Positions 45,123 through 54,023 of a DNA stretch of 64,000 bases are shown here, one piece after another. The translations under genes were made by a program, and so were the position numbers. Position 1 is the first letter of the stretch. The number at the start of each line of letters is the position of its first letter. The notes below the pieces were generated by a model. The model worked only from the letters and a program-made list of their open reading frames with translations, searched no databases and had not been told where the DNA came from. The stretch comes from an uncultured Bacteroidales bacterium (GTDB lineage Bacteria; Bacteroidota; Bacteroidia; Bacteroidales; UBA932), in NCBI GenBank assembly GCA_946405435.1, contig CAMJHF010000001.1, forward strand, positions 124,001 to 188,000, read 5' to 3'.

Positions 45123-46064
45123 ATGAGACGACTTTTTTTAACCCTAATATCCGTTTCCATCCTCCTGGGACTCTCAGGCTGCAGCTTCAAGGTGACGCGC
45201 CCGATGCTCAGGATGATTGTCTCCGGGGCTAACAAGGTCTCTTCGGAGCCCGCCTATGCCGACTCTTTGGAGAAGAAACTCTCCGTCCCTTACATAGAGA
45301 ACGGGACGGGTGAGCAGGTGGTGGACATCTATTACGCCGCTCCGGAAGTGCGCAAGGATGCCGTCCTCATCGATATCCACGGCGGTTTTTATGTAGCAGG
45401 TAAGCGGGAGAATAGCCGTGAATTCGCCTCCGTGTTCCTTAAGGAAGGCTACGATGTCGTGCTTCTGGAGTACCGCGTGAACAACGGGACCACGGACGTA
45501 TCGGACGAACTGAGCGACTGCGCCGCTGCACTGGATTATCTGACGGCCCACTCCCGGGAGCTTAATCTCAACAAGGACCGGATGTTCCTGACCGGCGATT
45601 CAGCGGGTGGGCACCTTGCCCTTTATATGGCTGAGGCGTCGGAAGACGGGTCTCTGCCCATCCGCCCGAAGGCCTTCACGCCACGGGGCGTGATGCTCAA
45701 CTGCCCTGCGTATGATTTCGCATCGTTCGCTGAAGGCGGCGGCTTCTCGAAGGGCGCCCTTGCCTGGTTCATCGGCCCACGCTACAATGACAGGCAATAT
45801 CTGGAGACACTCTCGCCGCGCACTTTCATCGACAGTTACTCCGGTCCCCTTCTCGTTTCCACCTGCACCCACGACTTCATCCGCTCCCAGGCCCTTCTGA
45901 TATAGTCCGACTGCGACTCCTTGGGACGCAAGATTGAATTCATCGACATCGACTCCCAGGACCGCCGGGTCGGCCACGTGCATAACGTCACAAGCCTGGA
46001 CCATCCAGAGTCAAAAGAGGTCAATACCTGGATGATAGAATTCATGAACGGCAACCTGCACTGA
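45123..46064 (+). pseudogene. Alpha/beta-hydrolase lipoprotein interrupted by an in-frame TAG
   Basis: The gene starts MRRLFLTLISVSILLGLSGC (lipobox) and encodes an esterase/lipase of the HSL type: VLIDIHGGFYVAGKR (HGG oxyanion hole), FLTGDSAGGHLALYMAE (nucleophile Ser in GDSAGG) and HDFIRSQALLI. A TAG at 45903-45905 stops it there, but the same frame continues 53 codons, SDCDSLGRKIEFIDIDSQ then HVHNVTSLDHPESKEV and MIEFMNGNLH, which includes the catalytic His of the triad. A C-to-T change of a CAG codon would explain it. The product as written lacks its catalytic His. Confidence 0.8.
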
Positions 46065-46200
46065 TATGGAAGCGGGGATAAAGGTTTTGATGATCCGATG
46101 GACGCCGTCCTTCGCTGTGAAATCGACGGCCTGCGGCCGTAGTTCTTCGGGCTTCGCCCATGACTGGAAGGACTGATGCCGGACGCATTCTCATCCGGCT

Positions 46201-46233
46201 GCCGGGCTAGCTTACGCCTTGCCCGGCTTTTAT
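46201..46233 (+). terminator. Terminator after the interrupted hydrolase
   Basis: GCCGGGC and GCCCGGC form a 7-bp stem with a 13-base loop, followed by TTTTATT. It lies between the end of the hydrolase remnant and the convergent FISUMP gene. The 46065-46200 stretch has no gene I can support. Confidence 0.65.
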
Positions 46234-49200
46234 TCTGAGACTGGACGGACCGAGAACCCGTCGTAGCGGAGGCTGAGCTCGTAGTAGACATCGTCGGAAT
46301 AGAAGCTGACGCGGTACGCGTAGCACGGGTCGTCCGTATAGAGGGACGAAGACCAGAAGTAGCCGTAGGACCCTGCATTGCCGAGATTCGTGCCGAATCG
46401 GTAGCCTGCGGCAGGAAGAAAGATGGACTTGTCGGTATAACCGGACTTGTTACTCGTCACTATTCTTCCGGCCACGCCTGTTCCATTGTAATCAGATGTC
46501 CAGGTACAAGTGCAATTATCTATCAATTCTTTCCATTCTGAATATGTCGGCATTCGCCAACCGCCTCCCCAATTCACGTGGGCTGCGTCGTCCTCCGGGT
46601 CGAGGACCGTCTTGTTGTCCACGGTGCCGTAATTGGACTTCGTGACATACTTGGAGAATGGACCGTTATAATCGGTTCCCAGTTCAAACTTATAAGTTGA
46701 ACAGTCATACTCCCATTTAGGTTCAGTCTCGCCCCAGGCGAACCACTCACCGTATTGTTCAGGCCTGGTGGCGCCAACGTTCATCGTTGCCCACTTGAGT
46801 CCGGAAGGAAGGCCGAGGTCTACGGCGTCTACGGCGTCAGGTAGAGACAAATCCATCTTATTAACCGTAACCATGCAGGCAGTACTCACCCCGTTGGAAG
46901 CATAAGCCGTTATTGTGGCTGTGCCCGGGGCTATGGCACGGACAAGGCCAATCTCACTCACAGTGGCAACAGATTCGTCACTTGAAACCCAATGGACATC
47001 CTTGTTAGTTGCATTCGACGGGCTGATTGTGGCCGTCAATTGTCCTACTTCCCCTCGATACAAATCCAATGATATCTTATTCAAGGATATTGACTCAACC
47101 GGGACGAACTCTCCATATACTGCACGGACAGATTGCCCGTCGTAACGGCCGTAGCCGTTGCTGTCCCTGCCCATATCGCCGGAATTGAAGTAGACGTAGT
47201 ACGTGCGGCTCGGGAAGTCCGTATAGAGGGACGAAGACCAGCAGTAGCCGCCGTCCCCCGCACTGTAGATGCTGCTGGAGCCCCGGTAGCCCGCGGCGGG
47301 AAGGAAGATACTATTACCGTTAGGGCCGGTTACCTTTCTGCCATTCACTCCATTCTGGGATGTCCAGGTCCAAGTGCATTTGGTCCTTAACTCTGTCCAT
47401 TCTGCATCCGTAGGCATACGCCAACTGCCGCTCCAGTTCACATGAGCGGCATCGTCTTCCAGGTCGAGGACTGTCTTATTATCAACCGTACCGAAACTGG
47501 AATCAGTGTTGTATTTTGTTAGTGTACGATAACTTCCGTTGCACCACTTATAAGTTGACCAACTGTAGTCACTCTTAGGCTCCGTCTCGCCCCAGGCAAA
47601 ATAATCACCATACTCTTCCGGCTTAGTTGCACCCAAATTAAAGGATGCCCACTTAACAGACAAACCCAGATCAACAACTTGAGGGAGAACTATTCCATAA
47701 AGATCAAAATCAAATCTCTTATCCTTGATGGCAGAATAGACATTGCTGTCAATGTTGTTGTCCAATAAGTACTTATAAACTCGCATGAGGATGAGAAGCT
47801 CACGCATCGGCGATATCATTCCCTCATAATTCTCAAGATATAGGTGATTAGGTCTAGAATCAGCATATAAAGTCACAAAATTGGATATTACGCCAAAAGG
47901 TTCAAAGACTACTTTTACTAATGAACGGACAACGTGCCAGGAGCAAACCTTCAGGAGGAAGTTGATATCAACGTCACTTACAGGAAGACCATTATAGGTG
48001 ACAGGATTATTGTATTCGTACCAGGGATTAGCCCCCCATTTGTTATCCGGACTTGGAGTTCTTATTGGGACTTGGCTAAAAGTAAGACCATCCTGCAAAG
48101 TGTAAGGTTTACTGGGCTTATCCATGCCGGCAAGGAAGTCGTTGCCTTCTGCGGTAACCATATCCATAAGACCACGGATGGCTATTTCCCAAGCCTCACT
48201 GGAACTATATTTTATGCCATTAACATTAAGTTCCCATGGTGTGTACTTCGGGTCATATTGATTATTCCCAAAGTTATAAAATGTGCCCTCTGGATTACCA
48301 ACGATAGGAATAAAATGAACGTTAACCCAAGCACCCACTGAACTCTGCTGATTTCGGTAGTCATCTGCATCAACATTACCAATGGTAGCTTTCCAGACAT
48401 CAAGTCCCTTCACGAACTCTTGGGCGAAATCCTTGAGAGATATAAAATCACTCCACTCGGCTACCTTTGAATCAACATTCTTCAAAACGCTAAAGAATGA
48501 ACGCCTAATAGTCTGAGCATTATTGCTAGAGAGTATTCCTTTCTCTATTCCGGCAGTAAAGGTCATCGTAAAGCCACCATCAAGAGAGGCCGGGAGCAAT
48601 GTCATATAGTAATATTTCCCAGCCTTGAAAGTCCCACCATCAGGAGCCGTGAGTGTTACCTCCGTCTGACCCTCTATGACCTCGGCAACTTCTGGCTTTC
48701 CGTCGGCTCCGAAGGTAACCTTTACCTTGCCTGCCAGAACCTCCCCATTATTGCCCTTAATCGTTACTGACTTGATATCAGCTCTTGAGACAAAAAACTT
48801 TATTCCTCCGCAGATATTGTAGAAGGGCATCGTAAGCGAGTTGGACTTGCCAATCGCAGGGAATGCGTCGCCGGAGAAATTACCCTCCGAGCCTGTTTGC
48901 TTGGAAGGAATGACAGTTACGATTGATGAGCCGTCACAGGTATTCTCGGTGGAATATGGATACACGGCCCAGAACTCCTTATTTCCTGACATGGATATCG
49001 AGCCCTCGAATTCTGTTGTCTCTGCGAGGGTTGTATTATTAGATGTAAACTTGCTGCCGCCGTTGGATCCACTCCCGTAGAAAACACTTATCTCTTCCTT
49101 GGGTCCCCACCAGGTCGTTCCGTCATCCATCCGGACAGAACGAGTATTCGGATTGGTGCCTTCACGTGTGGCAGTCAGGATTATTGCCCGCTCAATGTCA

Positions 49201-49292
49201 ACAGCGGGCTCTGAAGACTCAATCAAATCGTTGCAAGCGGCTAAAGAGAGCACTGCCGAAGCAATCATGGCATACTTATAAATGTTCTTCAT
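46230..49292 (-). CDS. Large surface lipoprotein: fimbrillin-like, two FISUMP domains, Ig-like
   Basis: A 1020-residue lipoprotein (lipobox LAAC, cysteine about residue 20). The N-terminal ~270 residues are fimbrillin-like (AIILTATREGTNPNTRSVRM, FWAVYPYSTENT). FISUMP domains lie at about 537-729 (VDLGLSVKWASFNLGATKP, FAWGETEPKSDYSWSTYKW, SWRMPTDAEWTEL, VRAVYGE) and about 820-1020 (LGLPSGLKWATMNVGATRP, WRMPTYSEWKELIDNC, FSVRPVSE), joined by a Big_2-type Ig domain (VESISLNKISLDLYRG ... GTATITAYASNGVS). The two FISUMP copies look duplicated even in DNA. It is probably a surface adhesin carried as the rightmost gene of module B. Confidence 0.85.
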   Translation of the reverse strand: MKNIYKYAMIASAVLSLAACNDLIESSEPAVDIERAIILTATREGTNPNTRSVRMDDGTTWWGPKEEISVFYGSGSNGGSKFTSNNTTLAETTEFEGSISMSGNKEFWAVYPYSTENTCDGSSIVTVIPSKQTGSEGNFSGDAFPAIGKSNSLTMPFYNICGGIKFFVSRADIKSVTIKGNNGEVLAGKVKVTFGADGKPEVAEVIEGQTEVTLTAPDGGTFKAGKYYYMTLLPASLDGGFTMTFTAGIEKGILSSNNAQTIRRSFFSVLKNVDSKVAEWSDFISLKDFAQEFVKGLDVWKATIGNVDADDYRNQQSSVGAWVNVHFIPIVGNPEGTFYNFGNNQYDPKYTPWELNVNGIKYSSSEAWEIAIRGLMDMVTAEGNDFLAGMDKPSKPYTLQDGLTFSQVPIRTPSPDNKWGANPWYEYNNPVTYNGLPVSDVDINFLLKVCSWHVVRSLVKVVFEPFGVISNFVTLYADSRPNHLYLENYEGMISPMRELLILMRVYKYLLDNNIDSNVYSAIKDKRFDFDLYGIVLPQVVDLGLSVKWASFNLGATKPEEYGDYFAWGETEPKSDYSWSTYKWCNGSYRTLTKYNTDSSFGTVDNKTVLDLEDDAAHVNWSGSWRMPTDAEWTELRTKCTWTWTSQNGVNGRKVTGPNGNSIFLPAAGYRGSSSIYSAGDGGYCWSSSLYTDFPSRTYYVYFNSGDMGRDSNGYGRYDGQSVRAVYGEFVPVESISLNKISLDLYRGEVGQLTATISPSNATNKDVHWVSSDESVATVSEIGLVRAIAPGTATITAYASNGVSTACMVTVNKMDLSLPDAVDAVDLGLPSGLKWATMNVGATRPEQYGEWFAWGETEPKWEYDCSTYKFELGTDYNGPFSKYVTKSNYGTVDNKTVLDPEDDAAHVNWGGGWRMPTYSEWKELIDNCTCTWTSDYNGTGVAGRIVTSNKSGYTDKSIFLPAAGYRFGTNLGNAGSYGYFWSSSLYTDDPCYAYRVSFYSDDVYYELSLRYDGFSVRPVSE

Positions 49293-49458
49293 ATCAAGTC
49301 CTCCCTATATAGTCCATTCCTCATCAGATGTTCCTTCCAAGCCGCCATCAACAGGGCTTTGGCATAATAAATCTACCAGGGACGTGATTTCAATCTCACA
49401 TTCCGGCTGCAAATAGAGTCTTTTGATTATCATAGTGGCCGTCTAAACAAGATGAACG

Positions 49459-49489
49459 CAAAGTTACAAATTATGCTATAAACCGCAAA
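49459..49489 (-). promoter_or_regulatory. Promoter of the FISUMP lipoprotein gene
   Basis: On the minus strand TTTG (49486-49489) and TAACTTTG (49459-49466) are 19 bases apart, a full -33/-7 promoter. The leader to the ATG at 49292 is about 160 bases. No gene is seen between 49293 and 49618; a 14-bp perfect palindrome TTTCGAGCTCGAAA lies at 49570-49583. Confidence 0.78.
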
Positions 49490-49618
49490 AGTGATTATGC
49501 ATAACTAAAAAGCAGCACCTTTATGTGAGGTGTTGCAATTGCTGTATTGCTGAATAGTTCTTCTGTCGTTTTCGAGCTCGAAACTTCCGTACAAAACAAT
49601 CCTGTATTTATCTATTTC

Positions 49619-49661
49619 GGGACCAGGAGGTCGCTGGTTCAAGTCCAGTCATCCAGACAAA
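49619..49661. repeat. att-like repeat, right copy
   Basis: An exact 43-base copy of the tRNA-Pro tail at 36739-36781. Everything between 36782 and this site is inserted DNA. The sequence after it, a strong terminator, is the presumed original downstream of the tRNA. Confidence 0.9.
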
Positions 49662-49687
49662 GGAGCCTTTCGGGGCTCCTTTTTTTG
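49661..49687 (+). terminator. Original tRNA-Pro terminator, displaced by the island
   Basis: AGGAGCC and GGCTCCT form a 7-bp stem with loop TTTCGG, followed by TTTTTT. It begins directly at the end of the right att copy, where the terminator of an uninterrupted tRNA-Pro gene would be. Confidence 0.8.
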
Positions 49688-49743
49688 TGTCCAGGCCATT
49701 CATTATGGCATGCTTTTCGAGGACTGTTTTTGCCGAAAAGTAG

Positions 49744-49751
49744 TATATTTG
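49744..49751 (+). promoter_or_regulatory. TATATTTG box close to the start codon
   Basis: The box ends eight bases before the ATG at 49760, so the leader would be only a few bases. No TTTG is found 19-20 bases upstream. Confidence 0.55.
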
Positions 49752-49759
49752 CATCTGTT

Positions 49760-50368
49760 ATGAAAAAAGCAGTTATCCTTTTGGCCGCTCTTGTTTTTTC
49801 GGGAGCGATTGCCCAGGCCCAGAATACGGGCGCAATAGATGATGTAGTACGACAGAATCAGGTTGCAGCCGACCAGGCGGCCCAGAAATACAAGGACCAG
49901 TCCCGTGTCAACAACCGCCGGATCGACCTTCTCGAGGAGTCCATCGCCCGCGACCAGCGGGAAATCAACCGTCTCAAGCCCGAGCTGAAGTCCGCCAAGG
50001 AAAACCTCAAATTAAAGAACGAGGGCCTCAAGATCCATAAAGACAGCGTAAAAAACCGCAAGAAGGCGGGAGCATCAAAGGAAGAGCTCAAAGTGGCCGC
50101 CCAGGAAACCAAACGCCTCCAGAACGATGTCAAACAGGCAAAGGCCGAGGTGAACCGTATCAACGCCCAGATCAAGGACCGAGGCCGCAGCATTTCCAAC
50201 TCGCGCAAGAACATAAACTCCCTGCGCAAGGAAACCCGCGCCGCCAAGAAAGATATGCAGCAGAGCAAGAAAGACCTCAAAGATAGTCAGAAACTCCAAA
50301 AAGAGGCCGCAGAGAATGCCGCTGCAGCAGCGGCAGCCTACGGCCAGGACGACGCAGCCGTCAATTGA
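49760..50368 (+). CDS. Secreted coiled-coil protein
   Basis: A 202-residue protein with signal peptide MKKAVILLAALVFSGAIAQAQ. The mature part is one long charged helix rich in Lys, Glu, Ala and Arg (DLLEESIARDQREINRLKPE, KEELKVAAQETKRLQNDVKQ, KKDMQQSKKDLKDSQKLQKE), typical of periplasmic coiled-coil proteins. An earlier in-frame start would run through the tRNA-tail repeat and is rejected. It is the first backbone gene after the island. Its stop abuts the end of the convergent lipoprotein gene. Function unknown; a spacer or envelope role is possible. Confidence 0.7.
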   Translation: MKKAVILLAALVFSGAIAQAQNTGAIDDVVRQNQVAADQAAQKYKDQSRVNNRRIDLLEESIARDQREINRLKPELKSAKENLKLKNEGLKIHKDSVKNRKKAGASKEELKVAAQETKRLQNDVKQAKAEVNRINAQIKDRGRSISNSRKNINSLRKETRAAKKDMQQSKKDLKDSQKLQKEAAENAAAAAAAYGQDDAAVN

Positions 50369-51337
50369 TTATCTGCGCTTCATTGCCTTGAGCAGTTCCC
50401 CATAAGGGAATGTAAATACTTTGCCCGCTCCATCTGTATTGGACGGGCAAATTAGTTTATCCTCCCACAGATCCAGGTCTTCGGGCTCATAAGGCATGAC
50501 GTCGGTAAAGTCGAAGTAGCCCCAGCGGCCATTTTCCAGGCCCGCGTAGAACAGTTCGTTGGGGTGCTCCTCGCTGCCTGCGCCGCAAGGCATGAAGAGC
50601 ACACCGTCGCGAAGGAACGCTCCCTGTATGATGGCATTCTGCGGGCCACGGGCCCCTTCGGGCAGCAGCTGGTCAAAGTTGAGCTCCTGCAGGACATCCT
50701 CGTCCGTGAGGTTCACAAGGAAACGCTCCGAGCTGAAACCCGGGAAATCAAAAGCCTTCAGGACTATATGGTTGCCTGGTTTCTCATTGCCGACGGTATT
50801 GCCGTAGCACCAAATCCGGTCGGGATGGGAAGCGTCGGCCACCCAAAGGCGCGAGTTCCATTCCTTGGGCTCGTAATTCACCAGCTGAACCAGTTCCGAG
50901 CCGAACGGGGTGCCGCTCTCGTCGGTGAGGATACGCTCCACGAACAACAGCCTCGACAGCGAGTCGGTCTGCTCCAGACCTATCTCTTCGACCGGCTTGG
51001 ACTTGCACTGGGAGACGTACAGAAGGGGGAAAACGTCCTGCGAGTCATATTTCTCGGGTCCGAAGAAGGCGATGTTGGCATGGTTGTTCTTGCCGGCCGA
51101 GCCGAGCGGGAACTGTGCCACAGGCATGCGCGAATTGAGATCGAAAACATTGCACCAGCCTTTGTCCTGCAAGCTGAAAAACAGGTCTCCATATACGGCG
51201 CCGCCCTGCATGTTGTGTACATGCTCCAGTTCCGGGAAGTCGGAGAGGGAGATTATCAGCTGCGGCTCGGGGCGCTTCGTTTCTGTGCAGCATATTGCCG
51301 TCAATGCTGCGGCGGCGAGAATCAAATACTTTTTCAT
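50369..51337 (-). CDS. Lipoprotein of the beta-propeller type
   Basis: A 322-residue lipoprotein (signal peptide with a lipobox-like AICC, cysteine about residue 16). It has the look of a six-bladed propeller lipoprotein ([54 protein letters not shown]), as in BF3164-like proteins. It is the last gene of a five-gene minus-strand operon and overlaps the GH2 gene by 4 bases. No catalytic residues could be assigned, so a binding role is likely. Confidence 0.6.
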   Translation of the reverse strand: MKKYLILAAAALTAICCTETKRPEPQLIISLSDFPELEHVHNMQGGAVYGDLFFSLQDKGWCNVFDLNSRMPVAQFPLGSAGKNNHANIAFFGPEKYDSQDVFPLLYVSQCKSKPVEEIGLEQTDSLSRLLFVERILTDESGTPFGSELVQLVNYEPKEWNSRLWVADASHPDRIWCYGNTVGNEKPGNHIVLKAFDFPGFSSERFLVNLTDEDVLQELNFDQLLPEGARGPQNAIIQGAFLRDGVLFMPCGAGSEEHPNELFYAGLENGRWGYFDFTDVMPYEPEDLDLWEDKLICPSNTDGAGKVFTFPYGELLKAMKRR

Positions 51338-53178
51338 AGAACTTTTATAACGGAGAGATTGGTTTCCCTCAGCCTCTTTTCATCCATCTTTACTACTTCG
51401 CGGTCGTAGGTCATGATGCCGTTCACCTCGATTTCGACATCGGTCGTCTGGGTGTATACCGCAGCGGCGCATCCAGTGCTGATGAACACCTTCAGCATGC
51501 CTGCGAAGCGGTCGTACATGTCCTGCAGCTGATTTGAAGATTCGAACACCTTGCCGTAGCCCCAGTTGTTATCTTCCTGCCACAGATGGCCGGGCACAGG
51601 GTAGCCAAGGCCGCCGTATTCACCCAGCACATTGATGAATTTGGCCTCGAAATTGTTCATGGCGGGGCTTGCATAGTGGTGCGTGTCAAGTATGTCGCCC
51701 GCGAAGGCATAGTTGCCGCCAGAGGCCTCATTGATGAGCCGGGTAGGATCCTTGGCCCTGGTGAAGGCCACGACCTCGGGAGTGTCGAACTGCCCCCAGG
51801 CTTCATTGAACGGCACCCACACGGTTATGCACTGGAAGCTCTTGAGAGCATCGATAATCTCTCCCCACTCTTTATAGTAGTTGTCTTTCCATTCCTGGGG
51901 GACGACGCAGTCCGTGCCGCCTAGGAAACTGTCGCGCTGCCACTCATTACGCTGCATGCGCGCTATCTCGGGCTTGCGGAAGGCGTTGGTCTTGGAACTG
52001 TGGTCTGCGATGCAGGGCATGTCCTGCCACACGCTCATGCCCAGTACGTCGCACCAGTAGTACCAGCGTGCGGGTTCTACCTTGATGTGCTTGCGTATCA
52101 TGTTCCAGCCCCATTGCTTGGTCTTGAGGATGTCGAACTTGAGGGCCTCGTCGGTGGGAGCGGTGTAAAGGCCGTCGGGCCACCATCCCTGGTCCAGGGG
52201 GCCGAAGAAGAAGGTGCGCTGTCCGTTCAGGCCTATGCGCTTGTATGAATTGGTGTTGCGGTCGGGCTTGGGGTCGGCGAGCACGGATACGCTGCGAAGG
52301 CATGCGTAACCTTCAACCCTGTCCGTCACCTTTCCGTCCTTGAGCAGCCAGATTGTGAGGTCGTACATGTTGGGGCTGTCGGGGCTCCAGAGCTTTGGCG
52401 AATCGATTTTCATTTCGCAGCCGGAAGCCACTGGTCCGCCGGCATAGGACAGCTCTATGCGTGTTTCGTCGAAGTTGCCCTCCGCCTCTACATCCACCTT
52501 CAGGGTTGACGAGGCGGCGTCCCAGACTGGATTGTAGGAAACTATCCTGGACTGTTTGTTCACCGGTTCCAGCCATACCGTCTGCCAGATTCCGGTAACG
52601 GGCGTATACCAGATGCCGTGAGTGTGCTCTATCTGCTTGCCACGCGGCTGGAAGCCCTCGTCCGATGCGTCCCATACCCGCACGCGCACTGTCTGCTTGC
52701 CGGAGCGCTTGAGGGCCGGGGTGATGTTGAAGCTGAATGGAGTATAGCCGCCGGTATGCTCTCCGACCTTTGTGCCGTTGACCCACACCTCCGCCTTCCA
52801 GTCTACGGCTCCGAAGTGCAGCAGCACGTCACGGTCTTTCCACTTGGCGGGAATCTTGAAGCTGCGCTCGTACCAGAGGGCATTGGCGGAGCCTACGTGG
52901 CGCTGGACGCCTGACAGGGAAGACTCTGCGCAGAAGGGAACCAGGATCTGTCCCTCTGGCTTGGAGTAAGTGGCGTCCGCCGGAGTGATGGCGTAATCCC
53001 ACAGGCCGTTGAGGTTCATCCAATCGGCGCGTACCATCTGCGGCCGGGGGTATTCCGGGAGTGGTGCGGAAGGGTCGACCTGGGCGGCCCAGCGTGTTTT
53101 GAGCCCTTCGCCGGGAGTCCAGGCAAAGGCGCAGGCCGCAGCGAACAAGGCGGCAGTCAGAGTGAATATCTTTTTCAT
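51334..53178 (-). CDS. Glycoside hydrolase family 2 enzyme
   Basis: A 614-residue secreted glycosidase (signal [20 protein letters not shown]). The N-terminal sugar-binding sandwich has [32 protein letters not shown] and [20 protein letters not shown]; the immunoglobulin-like middle domain follows, then a TIM barrel. The acid/base Glu is in [13 protein letters not shown] (about residue 457) and the nucleophile in [10 protein letters not shown] (about residue 516), as in beta-galactosidases and relatives. It lacks the extra C-terminal domains of large beta-galactosidases. Operon partners are a nuclease and a peptidase, so it probably scavenges host or microbial glycoconjugates. The exact sugar is not determined. 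Confidence 0.85.
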   Translation of the reverse strand: MKKIFTLTAALFAAACAFAWTPGEGLKTRWAAQVDPSAPLPEYPRPQMVRADWMNLNGLWDYAITPADATYSKPEGQILVPFCAESSLSGVQRHVGSANALWYERSFKIPAKWKDRDVLLHFGAVDWKAEVWVNGTKVGEHTGGYTPFSFNITPALKRSGKQTVRVRVWDASDEGFQPRGKQIEHTHGIWYTPVTGIWQTVWLEPVNKQSRIVSYNPVWDAASSTLKVDVEAEGNFDETRIELSYAGGPVASGCEMKIDSPKLWSPDSPNMYDLTIWLLKDGKVTDRVEGYACLRSVSVLADPKPDRNTNSYKRIGLNGQRTFFFGPLDQGWWPDGLYTAPTDEALKFDILKTKQWGWNMIRKHIKVEPARWYYWCDVLGMSVWQDMPCIADHSSKTNAFRKPEIARMQRNEWQRDSFLGGTDCVVPQEWKDNYYKEWGEIIDALKSFQCITVWVPFNEAWGQFDTPEVVAFTRAKDPTRLINEASGGNYAFAGDILDTHHYASPAMNNFEAKFINVLGEYGGLGYPVPGHLWQEDNNWGYGKVFESSNQLQDMYDRFAGMLKVFISTGCAAAVYTQTTDVEIEVNGIMTYDREVVKMDEKRLRETNLSVIKVL

Positions 53179-54023
53179 TTGTTCTTGTGTTTTCTTGCGT
53201 ATGCGGGATCGAATATCATGTTGAGTTCCTTGGCGAGCCGGTAACCGGCTTTGCGGAGCTGTGAACGCATGAGGGGAAGCTGGTCGTAGTACCAGTCCAT
53301 GGTGAGCACGTCACCGGGCTTGACCTGGTGGGTTATCCAGCAGCAGCGGGCGATGTCGCGTCCCCAGTCATAGGGGCCGCCTTTGATGATTTCGGCAATC
53401 TCTTCCTTGCTCGATGAGTCGAACATGTGCGCCAGGTCGCTGAAGCTCCAGGGATGCTTGATTTCTATGATCATGTCGTCCCAGATGGTGTGGTAGCGGA
53501 TGTCCTCGCCGCGGAAATTGACTTTGTAATAGCCGATGGTCATGTCGTCCGGGTTGTAGCGTATGTGTTCCGGACAGTGCATGTCGCCCACGAAGTGCAC
53601 CAGCAGCACCAGTTCGGTAAAGGCGGTGGAGTCGTCAAGCTCTTTGTAGTTCTTGAGGTCTTCGGCATACTTCTCCACGAAGTGGATGCAGTTCTTGACA
53701 TAGCGCCCGTTGTCGTTTATTCCGCGGAAAGGCTCGAAGTTCATGTCAGCCTCGAAGGTATGCGGCAGGGTGTTTATCCGCGGGTCCTTGCCCTTGGGGT
53801 CGAAGCCCATGTCCACAAGGAGTTTGGGCTTGTGGTCGTCGGCGTAGGATGCATAGCCGCTGATCGGCTCGCCGTGCATGATCTCCGAGATGCGTTTCTG
53901 CGTGGTTTTGGTCAGGTGCATTTCTGCGATCCTGGCTATGGTGGCGTGGCCCTTCCGGCCCCATCCCCAGACGCTTGTGCATGCAAGCAGCATGCAGGCG
54001 GATACTATCAAGATCCTTTTCAT
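53175..54023 (-). CDS. S1/P1-family secreted nuclease
   Basis: A 282-residue zinc-dependent single-strand nuclease/3'-nucleotidase. The start [20 protein letters not shown] gives a signal peptide; the mature N-terminus begins [14 protein letters not shown], whose tryptophan and histidine are zinc ligands in this family. Further ligands are in [19 protein letters not shown] (H-x-x-GD-x-H-x-P type) and HTIWDDMI. A longer in-frame start exists upstream but would run into the S46 gene. It overlaps the GH2 start by 4 bases and the peptidase end by 4 bases. It likely releases nucleosides and phosphate in the periplasm. Confidence 0.88.
   Translation of the reverse strand: MKRILIVSACMLLACTSVWGWGRKGHATIARIAEMHLTKTTQKRISEIMHGEPISGYASYADDHKPKLLVDMGFDPKGKDPRINTLPHTFEADMNFEPFRGINDNGRYVKNCIHFVEKYAEDLKNYKELDDSTAFTELVLLVHFVGDMHCPEHIRYNPDDMTIGYYKVNFRGEDIRYHTIWDDMIIEIKHPWSFSDLAHMFDSSSKEEIAEIIKGGPYDWGRDIARCCWITHQVKPGDVLTMDWYYDQLPLMRSQLRKAGYRLAKELNMIFDPAYARKHKNK

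Noticed and set aside
49619..49661. A third tRNA-Pro gene
   Set aside because: Again only the 3' part is present. It is identical to the tail of the intact gene and marks the right boundary of the island.
36739..49661. CRISPR-like array formed by the three repeats
   Set aside because: The repeats are kilobases apart, there are only three, and they match a tRNA tail; no cas genes are present.
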